NCBI GenBank assembly: GCA_009778055.1
Contig: WRKN01000025.1
Span: 1 to 18,767 of the forward strand
Source: Synergistaceae bacterium
GTDB lineage: Bacteria; Synergistota; Synergistia; Synergistales; Aminobacteriaceae
Direction of reading: 5' to 3'
DNA length: 18,767 bases
The notes below the pieces were generated by a model. It was not told the DNA's origin and ran no database searches. It saw only the letters and a list, made by a program, of their open reading frames with translations. Position numbers and translations under genes: made by a program. Every line of letters begins with the position of its first letter. Position 1 is the first letter of the stretch. Shown piece by piece: positions 1-7,599 of this stretch.

Positions 1-1906
1 TTTGCGCGAGCAAAAAGCTGTTATGGAGGAGACGCGACGGGCGGAAATCGCCGAGGAGAGCAGCAAGGCAAAAAGCAGCTTCCTGGCGACGGTAAGCCAC
101 GAGATACGCACGCCGATGAACGCTATTCTCGGCATAACGGAAATTCAATTGCAGGATGAGGCGCTTGAGCCTAAATGTAAGGAGGCTTTCAGCAGGATAT
201 ACAGTTCCGGCGACCTGCTGCTCAGTATCGTCAACGACCTGCTGGACATGTCAAAAATTGACGCCGACAAGCTGGAACTGACTCCCGAAAGATACGAAAC
301 CGCAAGCCTTATCAACGACGTCGTGAACCTGAACTCAGTGCGCTTCGGCGGCAAACCGCTGGAATTTGAGCTGTATGCGGACGAAAACACACCGCAGGCG
401 TTGATCGGCGACGAGCTTCGCATAAAGCAGATTTTGAACAACCTGCTTTCCAACTCGTTCAAATATACGAAAAAAGGCAGGGTAAAACTGTCTGTTTCCG
501 CCGAAGCGGGAAATCCGGTGACTCTTGTTTTCCGCGTGAGCGACACCGGCCAGGGAATGACGGAGGAACAGGTTGACAAGCTGTTCGACGAATACTCCCG
601 TTTCAACACCGAGGCCAACCGCATGACCGAGGGCACGGGACTGGGTATGCACATCACGCGCAGCCTGGTGCGTATGATGGGAGGCGACATCCATGTGGAA
701 AGCGAGTCCGGCATAGGCACGACCTTCACCGTACGCCTGCCGCAGGAAGACGTCGGAGCCGGCGCGCTGGGCAGGGAAGTGACGGAGAATTTGCGGCGGT
801 TCCGCGAAGGCGGGACAACGTTAAAAAAGCCGCAGGTCATGCGCGAGCCTATGCCCTACGGCAGCGTGCTGGTTGTTGACGACGCGGACTTGAATTTATA
901 CGTGGCAAAGGGGCTTCTCGCTCCTTACGAACTGTCGGTGGACACTGCCGACAGCGGATTTGAGGCAATAGACAAGATCAGGGACGGACGCGAGTACGAC
1001 ATTGTGTTCATGGATCATATGATGCCGGAAATGGACGGTGTTGAGACGGTAAAAAACATGCGCGGCATGGGGTATTCTCGTCCCATCGTCGCGTTGACGG
1101 CCGACGCCGTGTCGGGGCGGGCCGAAATGTTCCTCAAGAACGGTTTTGACGACTTTATCTCAAAGCCTATCGACATACGCCATATGGACGCCATTCTGAA
1201 AAAGCTCGTTCGCGACAGGCAGCCGAGAGAAGTCGTCGAAGCGGCGCGCAAGGAAAAAATTACGCGAAAGGCGGAGACGAGAACCGCGGGACCGGCCTTT
1301 TTGGACGCCGTGAAAAAAATCGGCGCGATCAACACGGAGATCGGGTTGTCCCGCGTTTCCGGCATGAGGGATATATACCACGACATTTTGGAATTATTTC
1401 ACAAAAAACTGCCCGGAGAATGGGAAGCCATGTCCGCTTTCATGAACGCGCCGGATATGAAAGGTTTTTCCATTGCCGTACACTCGATGAAATCACAGCT
1501 TGCCGCCATCGGCGCGATGGCTTTGTCCGGGACGGCTCAGAAGCTGGAAACGGCTTCAAAAGACGACGCGATGGATTATTGCGCGGCACATTTCCCCGCC
1601 TTCAAAGAAAATCTGATTGCCCTGCACACGCAACTGTCGGCTGTTTTCCCGGTCAAAGAAGCGCCGCCCGCCCCCAAAAAGCCCGGCGACCATACGTGCC
1701 TGCCGGGACATATTCAAAAAGCCCTGGGAGCCGTTGAGGATTTTGACGGCGACGCGGCCATTGAGACCATAAACCAATTGCGGGCCTGCGATTACGGCGA
1801 TGAAGTCAACACCCTGCTGAATGAGGCGCTGGCCGAGCTTTGCGATTTCAATTTCGACACGGGCGCGGAGATATTGGGTAAAATTCGGAGGTTTTATAAT
1901 GAATGA
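1..1906 (+). CDS. Hybrid histidine kinase 1 (HisKA-HATPase-REC-HPt), 5' end outside window
   Basis: This is a partial hybrid sensor kinase; the reading frame is open at the window edge and the sensory N-terminus is missing. Residue numbers count from the codon at position 2. HisKA has the phospho-acceptor His33 in SHEIRTPMN. The HATPase has an N-box around 148-152, a DTGQG box at 181-185 and GTGLG at 211-215. The receiver has acidic pair VVDD at 291-294, phospho-acceptor Asp338 in VFMD, and the conserved Thr/Lys positions (ALTAD, SKPID). The HPt has His494 in VHSMKS. About 60 acidic helical residues follow. A complete multistep phosphorelay (His-Asp-His) is therefore present in one protein. 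The linker before HisKA nearly matches that of the kinase at 7600, so the missing part may be a similar PAS. It overlaps the next kinase by 8 bp. No output domain is visible, so the final partner response regulator is unknown. Confidence 0.93.
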   Translation, partial: LREQKAVMEETRRAEIAEESSKAKSSFLATVSHEIRTPMNAILGITEIQLQDEALEPKCKEAFSRIYSSGDLLLSIVNDLLDMSKIDADKLELTPERYETASLINDVVNLNSVRFGGKPLEFELYADENTPQALIGDELRIKQILNNLLSNSFKYTKKGRVKLSVSAEAGNPVTLVFRVSDTGQGMTEEQVDKLFDEYSRFNTEANRMTEGTGLGMHITRSLVRMMGGDIHVESESGIGTTFTVRLPQEDVGAGALGREVTENLRRFREGGTTLKKPQVMREPMPYGSVLVVDDADLNLYVAKGLLAPYELSVDTADSGFEAIDKIRDGREYDIVFMDHMMPEMDGVETVKNMRGMGYSRPIVALTADAVSGRAEMFLKNGFDDFISKPIDIRHMDAILKKLVRDRQPREVVEAARKEKITRKAETRTAGPAFLDAVKKIGAINTEIGLSRVSGMRDIYHDILELFHKKLPGEWEAMSAFMNAPDMKGFSIAVHSMKSQLAAIGAMALSGTAQKLETASKDDAMDYCAAHFPAFKENLIALHTQLSAVFPVKEAPPAPKKPGDHTCLPGHIQKALGAVEDFDGDAAIETINQLRACDYGDEVNTLLNEALAELCDFNFDTGAEILGKIRRFYNE

Positions 1907-4223
1907 AATAGAGAAGATGCTGGACCAACTGCGCGCGGCTGAATACGACATAATGAAGTACAAACTTACAAGCGACGCGCTGAACATAGCGCTGTGGGAT
2001 ATGGACGTCGTGAGCGGAGACCCGGTCAACCCGAACAACAAATTTGTATGGTCACAGGAATTCCGCCAAATGCTGGGTTTTTCTGACAAAAACGATTTTC
2101 CTGACCTGCTTCACAGTTGGAGCGACCGGCTCCATCCCGAGGACAGTGAGAGGACGCTTGACGCTTTCGCGGCGCATATGAACGACCACAGCGGAAGAAC
2201 GCCCTATGATATCGAATACCGCCTCATGATGAAAAATGGAAATTACCGGCACTTTCGCGCGTTGGGAGCCACGCTGAGAGGCGACGCCGGTATTCCTGTC
2301 AGGGTGGCCGGCGCGTTGATGGACATAACCGAAAAAAAACAGACGGAGGAGAAAGCGCGCAGGGCGGAAATCGCCGAGGAGAGCAGCAAGGCAAAAAGCA
2401 GGTTTCTGGCGACGATAAGCCACGAGATACGCACGCCGATGAACACTATTCTCGGCATCACGGAAATCCAACTTCAGGATGACGCGCTGGAGCCCAAATA
2501 TAAGGAGGCTTTCAGCAGGATATACAAATCCAGCAACCTGCTGCTGAGCATCGTAAACGACCTGCTGGACATGTCAAAAATTGACGCCGACAAGCTTGAG
2601 CTGATTCCCGTCAGGTACGAAACCGCAAGCCTGATCAACGACGTCGTGAACCTGAATTTAGTGCGCTTCGGCAGCAAGCCGCTGGAATTTGAGCTGCAGG
2701 TGGACGAAAACACGCCAAAGGCGTTGATCGGCGACGATCTTCGCATAAAGCAGATTTTGAACAACCTGCTTTCCAACTCGTTCAAATATACGAAAAAAGG
2801 CATGGTGAAACTGTCGGTCTCCGCCGAAACGGGAAATCCGGCTACGCTTGTTCTCCGCGTGAACGACACCGGACAGGGCATGACAGAGGAACAGGTAGGC
2901 AAGCTATTCGACGAGTACTCACGCTTCAACACGGAGGCCAACCGTATAACCGAGGGCACGGGGCTGGGAATGCACATCACGCGCAGCCTGGTGCATACTA
3001 TGGGGGGCGAAATCCACGTGAAAAGCGAGCCAGGCATAGGCACGGCATTCACCGTGCGCCTGCCGCAAGAGAACCTCGGCGCCGGAGTGCTGGGCAGGGA
3101 AGTAACGGAAAATCTGCGGCGGTTCCGCGAAAGCGAAACGGCGTTAAAAAAGGCGCAGGTCATACGCGAGCCTATGCCTTACGGCCGCGTGCTGGTCGTT
3201 GACGACGCGGACTTGAATTTATACGTGGCAAAGGGGCTTCTTGCTCCTTACGAGCTGTCGATTGACACAGCCGACAGCGGATTTAAGGCTATAGACAGGA
3301 TTGAAAGCGGAAACGAGTACGACATTGTGTTCATGGATTACATGATGCCGGAAATGGACGGCATTGAGACGCTTAAGGCCATGCGCGGCATGGGATACTC
3401 GCGTCCCGTCGTCGCGCTGACGGCCGACGCCGTGTCGGGGCGGGCGGAAATGTTCCTCAAAAGCGGCTTCGACGACTTTATCTCAAAGCCGATCGACATA
3501 CGGCATTTGGACTCCGTTCTGAAAAAATTTGTCCGTGACAGGCAGCCGCGCGAAGTCGTCGAAGCCGCGCGCAAGGAAAAAAATACGCGAAAGGCGGAGG
3601 CAGGAACCGCGGAAGCCACTTTTTTGGACGCCGTAAAAAAAATCGGCACGGTCAACACGGAAATCGGCTTGTCCCGTGTTTCCGGCATGGAGGATATGTA
3701 CTACGACATTTTGGAATTATTTCACAAAAAACTGCCCAGGGAATGTGACGCCATGTCCGCTTTCATGAGCGCGCCGGACATGAAAGGCTTTTCCATTGCC
3801 GTGCACTCGATGAAATCCCAGCTTTCCACCATCGGCGCGATGGCTTTGTCCGAGACGGCGCAGAAGCTGGAAACAGCTTCAAAAGACGACTCAATGGATT
3901 ATTGCACGGAGCATTTCCCCGCCTTCAAAGAAAACCTGCTTGTCCTGCACGCGCGGCTGTCGGCTGTTTTTCCGGGCAAAGAAGCGGCTCTCGTCAAAAA
4001 AGAGCCGGGCGACCACGCGTACCTGTCGGGACATATTCAAAAAACCCTGGCAGCCGTTAATGATTTCGACAGCGACGCGGCTATTGAAGCCATAAACCAA
4101 CTGCGGATCTACGACTACGGCGAGGAAACCGACGCCCTGCTGAATGAAGCGCTGGCCGCGCTTGACGACTTCGATTTCGACACGGCCGCGGATATATTGG
4201 GTAAAATTAAGATCCACAATTAA
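1899..4223 (+). CDS. Hybrid histidine kinase 2 (PAS-HisKA-HATPase-REC-HPt)
   Basis: This 774-residue protein has no signal peptide or membrane helix, so it is likely a cytoplasmic sensor. The start is ATG 1899, with GGAGG at 1887-1891 and an 8-bp overlap with the previous gene, which suggests translational coupling. A short helix (1-25) leads into a PAS_3-type domain at about 30-145 (RLHPED motif, ending in the usual DITE). HisKA follows with His175. The HATPase has an N-box near 289-293, DTGQG at 323-327 and GTGLG at 353-357. The receiver has Asp435/436, phospho-acceptor Asp480, Thr508 and Lys530. The HPt has His636, and an acidic helical tail lies at about 705-774. From the HisKA linker onward it is a near-copy of kinase 1 in protein and DNA, so the two arose by tandem duplication. 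The ligand is unknown. Confidence 0.95.
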   Translation: MNEIEKMLDQLRAAEYDIMKYKLTSDALNIALWDMDVVSGDPVNPNNKFVWSQEFRQMLGFSDKNDFPDLLHSWSDRLHPEDSERTLDAFAAHMNDHSGRTPYDIEYRLMMKNGNYRHFRALGATLRGDAGIPVRVAGALMDITEKKQTEEKARRAEIAEESSKAKSRFLATISHEIRTPMNTILGITEIQLQDDALEPKYKEAFSRIYKSSNLLLSIVNDLLDMSKIDADKLELIPVRYETASLINDVVNLNLVRFGSKPLEFELQVDENTPKALIGDDLRIKQILNNLLSNSFKYTKKGMVKLSVSAETGNPATLVLRVNDTGQGMTEEQVGKLFDEYSRFNTEANRITEGTGLGMHITRSLVHTMGGEIHVKSEPGIGTAFTVRLPQENLGAGVLGREVTENLRRFRESETALKKAQVIREPMPYGRVLVVDDADLNLYVAKGLLAPYELSIDTADSGFKAIDRIESGNEYDIVFMDYMMPEMDGIETLKAMRGMGYSRPVVALTADAVSGRAEMFLKSGFDDFISKPIDIRHLDSVLKKFVRDRQPREVVEAARKEKNTRKAEAGTAEATFLDAVKKIGTVNTEIGLSRVSGMEDMYYDILELFHKKLPRECDAMSAFMSAPDMKGFSIAVHSMKSQLSTIGAMALSETAQKLETASKDDSMDYCTEHFPAFKENLLVLHARLSAVFPGKEAALVKKEPGDHAYLSGHIQKTLAAVNDFDSDAAIEAINQLRIYDYGEETDALLNEALAALDDFDFDTAADILGKIKIHN

Positions 4224-4250
4224 GAAAGATTTTAAGAAGGAGACTTTATA

Positions 4251-7200
4251 ATGAAAGCTATCAACAGGTTGATATGCGCTTTGCTTTCCGTAACGCTATT
4301 ATCGGCCGTGTTTTTGGGATGCGGGCAATCCGGCGGAGTATCGCCTTTTTCCTCATATCGCGACATCCCCGGAGTTACGGAGGATGAAATCAACGCTATC
4401 GAAGCGCTCCGGGAACGAACCGGTCATTTTGTCTTCGGGAAGCTGCCCGGCACCGAGGCGTTTCGCGGTACAAACGGCGGGATGGGAGGATTTTCGGCTC
4501 TTTTATGCGAATGGCTGACCGAGTTGTTCGGTATCCCGTTTATACTGGAGCTTCATACGTGGGACAACCTGCTTGCCGGCCTTGCAAGCGGCGAAATCGA
4601 TTTTGCCGGCGACCTGACCGCCAACGAAGAACGCCGTAAGATTTATTACATGACCGACGCCATTGCCGAGCGTATGGTTTACATCTTTCGTATAGCGGAC
4701 AGCGCGCCTTTGACCGAGATTGCCGCGTCGCGCCCGCCGCGCTACGCCTTCCTGGAGGGCGCCACCACAATAAAAGACGTCACATCCGCCCTTGGGGCCG
4801 ACGCGTCATACGAATTGCTTCTTGTCCATAATCTTGATCATGCTTACAGTATGCTGAAAAGCGGGGAGGCCGACGCATTTTTTACGGAGAACAGCGCTAT
4901 AGCCGCTTTCGACGTTTACGGCGACGTTACTGGGAAACACTTTTTCCCGCCGCTGCTTATCAGCCCGGTTTCCATGTCGACTCAAAACCCCGAACTCGAG
5001 CCGATTATAAACCTTGTGCAAAAAGCGCTCCAAAACAGCTCGGTCGTTAGCTATCTGGCCGATATGTACAGCCGCGGAAACAGCGAGTATACACAACATA
5101 CCCTGTTCATGCGGCTGACCGAGGAGGAACGGGCGTATATCCGCGACAACCCGGTCATACCTTATGTTACCCAGTACAATAATTATCCTATGAGTTTTTA
5201 TAATGAAAGAGAAAAGCAGTGGCAGGGAATCGCTTTTGACCTGCTGCGCGAGATAGAGAAATTAACCGGGCTTTCTTTTCAGCTTGCCCACGGCGACGAA
5301 TTCATAAGGTGGCCTTTTCTATTGGAGATGGTGGAAACCGGGCAGGCGGCGTTTGTATCGGAGCTGATCCGCACGGAGGAACGGATAGGGCGGTTTATTT
5401 GGCTCGATACCACGCTTGCCACCGAATATCTGACGCTTGCCTCCAGATCGGAGATGCGCGGCATCATGCTCAACGAGGTTCAAAATTTTAAGGTGGGGGT
5501 AATCAGGAACACCGGCCAAACGCAAGCGTTCAACCGATGGTTCCCCAACCATGGAAAAACAGTTGAATATGACGACACGAGAGACGCTTTCCTCGCCATG
5601 AGGAGAGGAGAGGTGGATCTGGTTATGACCAGCACCGGCAATATGCTCGTCATGCTGAATTATCTGGAGCTTACGGGGTATAAAGCCAATATCGTGTTTG
5701 AGGATTCTCTTCAGGGATCCACGTTTGGTTTTAACGTGGACAGAGTCATTCTCAGCTCCATTATTGATAAGGCGCTTGCCCTTATCAATGTAAAGGCAAT
5801 CACGGACGAATGGAAAAACAGGACGTTCGACTACCGCTATAAACTGATAGAAGCGCAGCGCCCGTGGCTGATAGGCGCAATGGCTCTGTCGCTGATCATA
5901 CTTGCCCTCGTTTCCGTTCTTTTGGTAAGAAGCCGCAATACGGAAAAAGTGATGGAAAAAATTGTCGTGCAGCGGACGAGCGAGCTGGCGCTTCAGACCT
6001 CGATGCTCGATACGATGCTCGATTCAATTCCCGATCACGTATTTTGCAAAGATTTGAATTTGAATTATACGCTGTGCAACAAAATTATGATGGATTATTT
6101 CGGCCTGGATAAAGACAGCGTTATCGGAAAAGGCGATACGGAATGTCTCAGGGTATCCCCCCAGGCGGCGGAAGAGATTCGCTGCGCGGAGCGCAAAGTC
6201 ATAGGCGACGGCCAAAGGTCCGCGCTTGAAGAATGGGTTCCTTCTTCCGACAGCGACAGACGGCTTTTTGAAACCATCAGAGTCCCGCTTGTAAAAGACG
6301 GCGCGGTGATAGGGCTTATCGGCATAGCCCACGACATAACCGAGCGTAAGATGATGGAGGAGGAAGCCCGTTCCGCCTCTCGCTCCAAGTCCGCTTTCCT
6401 TGCGACCATGAGCCACGAAATCAGGACGCCGATGAACGCGATTCTGGGCATTACCGAAATCCAGCTTCACGATGAAACGCTTGCGCCAAACACAAGGGAA
6501 GCGCTGGGCAAGATTTACAATTCGGGCGAACTGCTGCTGGGCATTATCAACGACATACTGGATCTGTCCAAAATCGAGGCGGGCAAGCTGGAATTGATGC
6601 CGGCCGAATACAAATTGGCGAACCTGATAAGCGACACCGCTGCTTTGAACATGATGCGCATAGGCGGCAAGCCGATCGAGTTTGAACTCCACGTGGATGA
6701 AAACACTCCGTCTGTGCTGATCGGCGACGAGCTTCGTATCAAGCAGATTTTGAACAATTTGCTTTCCAACGCGTTCAAATATACGGAAAAAGGCCTGGTA
6801 AAGCTGTCGATATCCGCCGAGGGCGGCGAGGAAGAACCGGAAACCACGCTTATCGTTAAAGTGAGCGATACCGGTCACGGCATGACGGAAGAACAACAGA
6901 ACAAGGTGTTTGACGCGTATACCCGTTTCAACGTGGAGGCAAACCGCATGATAGAAGGCGCGGGGCTGGGCATGAGCATTACCTACAACCTTGTGCGTTT
7001 GATGAGCGGTGAAATTACGGTGAAAAGCGAGCCGGGCGCGGGCACTATATTTGTTGTGCGTTTGCCGCAGGCGGCAGTCGGCGCGAACGTGCTGGGCAAA
7101 GAAATGGCGGAAAGCCTTCGGGGATTCCGTATGAGCGGCGCGAAACAAATAAGGAGGGCGCAGGTAGTGTTCGAGCCTATGCCCTATGGCCGCGTCCTTG

Positions 7201-7595
7201 TAGTGGACGACGTGGAATCGAACCTGTATGTCGTCAAAGGGCTTCTGGCGCCTTATAAATTGTCGGTTGACACCGTCATGAGCGGGTTTGGCGCAATTGA
7301 CAAAATCAAAGACGGCGGCGAGTACGACATAGTGTTTATGGATCATATGATGCCGCAAATGGACGGCATGGAAGCGGCAAAAATCATGCGCGGCATGGGC
7401 TACGCCCTGCCTATCGTCGCGCTGACCGCCAACGCCCTGGCGGGGCAGGCGGAAGTATTCCTGGCAAACGGCTTCGACGGCTTTATTTCCAAGCCTATAG
7501 ACGTACGTGAGTTGAACGCCACTCTGAAAAAATTCATACGCGACAAACAGCCGCCCGAGGTTATAGAGGCCGCGCGCCGGCAAAATGAGGTGTGA
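4251..7595 (+). CDS. BvgS-like hybrid histidine kinase 3 with two SBP_bac_3 sensor domains; lacks HPt
   Basis: This is a 1114-residue membrane-anchored hybrid kinase. ATG 4251 has AAGGAG at 4237-4242. The N-terminus is a hydrophobic signal ending at Cys24; the lipobox is weak (FLGC), so it may be cleaved or remain as an anchor. Two extracellular solute-binding family 3 domains follow (about 45-275 and 288-530), as in BvgS/EvgS sensors. Next come a TM helix (about 539-560), a PAS (about 580-693, ending in HDITE), HisKA with His722, a HATPase with DTGHG and GAGLG boxes, and a receiver (VVDD near 984, phospho-acceptor Asp1031). It ends soon after the receiver, with no HPt or helical tail, unlike its three neighbours. 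SBP3 domains usually bind amino acids or similar small polar molecules, so a periplasmic nutrient signal is likely. A separate HPt, perhaps from a neighbouring kinase, may complete its relay. Confidence 0.94.
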   Translation: MKAINRLICALLSVTLLSAVFLGCGQSGGVSPFSSYRDIPGVTEDEINAIEALRERTGHFVFGKLPGTEAFRGTNGGMGGFSALLCEWLTELFGIPFILELHTWDNLLAGLASGEIDFAGDLTANEERRKIYYMTDAIAERMVYIFRIADSAPLTEIAASRPPRYAFLEGATTIKDVTSALGADASYELLLVHNLDHAYSMLKSGEADAFFTENSAIAAFDVYGDVTGKHFFPPLLISPVSMSTQNPELEPIINLVQKALQNSSVVSYLADMYSRGNSEYTQHTLFMRLTEEERAYIRDNPVIPYVTQYNNYPMSFYNEREKQWQGIAFDLLREIEKLTGLSFQLAHGDEFIRWPFLLEMVETGQAAFVSELIRTEERIGRFIWLDTTLATEYLTLASRSEMRGIMLNEVQNFKVGVIRNTGQTQAFNRWFPNHGKTVEYDDTRDAFLAMRRGEVDLVMTSTGNMLVMLNYLELTGYKANIVFEDSLQGSTFGFNVDRVILSSIIDKALALINVKAITDEWKNRTFDYRYKLIEAQRPWLIGAMALSLIILALVSVLLVRSRNTEKVMEKIVVQRTSELALQTSMLDTMLDSIPDHVFCKDLNLNYTLCNKIMMDYFGLDKDSVIGKGDTECLRVSPQAAEEIRCAERKVIGDGQRSALEEWVPSSDSDRRLFETIRVPLVKDGAVIGLIGIAHDITERKMMEEEARSASRSKSAFLATMSHEIRTPMNAILGITEIQLHDETLAPNTREALGKIYNSGELLLGIINDILDLSKIEAGKLELMPAEYKLANLISDTAALNMMRIGGKPIEFELHVDENTPSVLIGDELRIKQILNNLLSNAFKYTEKGLVKLSISAEGGEEEPETTLIVKVSDTGHGMTEEQQNKVFDAYTRFNVEANRMIEGAGLGMSITYNLVRLMSGEITVKSEPGAGTIFVVRLPQAAVGANVLGKEMAESLRGFRMSGAKQIRRAQVVFEPMPYGRVLVVDDVESNLYVVKGLLAPYKLSVDTVMSGFGAIDKIKDGGEYDIVFMDHMMPQMDGMEAAKIMRGMGYALPIVALTANALAGQAEVFLANGFDGFISKPIDVRELNATLKKFIRDKQPPEVIEAARRQNEV

Positions 7596-7599
7596 AGAC

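Noticed and set aside
6024..7583. Long open frame on the - strand opposite kinase 3
   Set aside because: It lies fully antisense to conserved kinase domains and its translation is rich in His, Arg and Val with no family pattern. Similar antisense frames lie opposite the other kinases, as expected from the codon bias.
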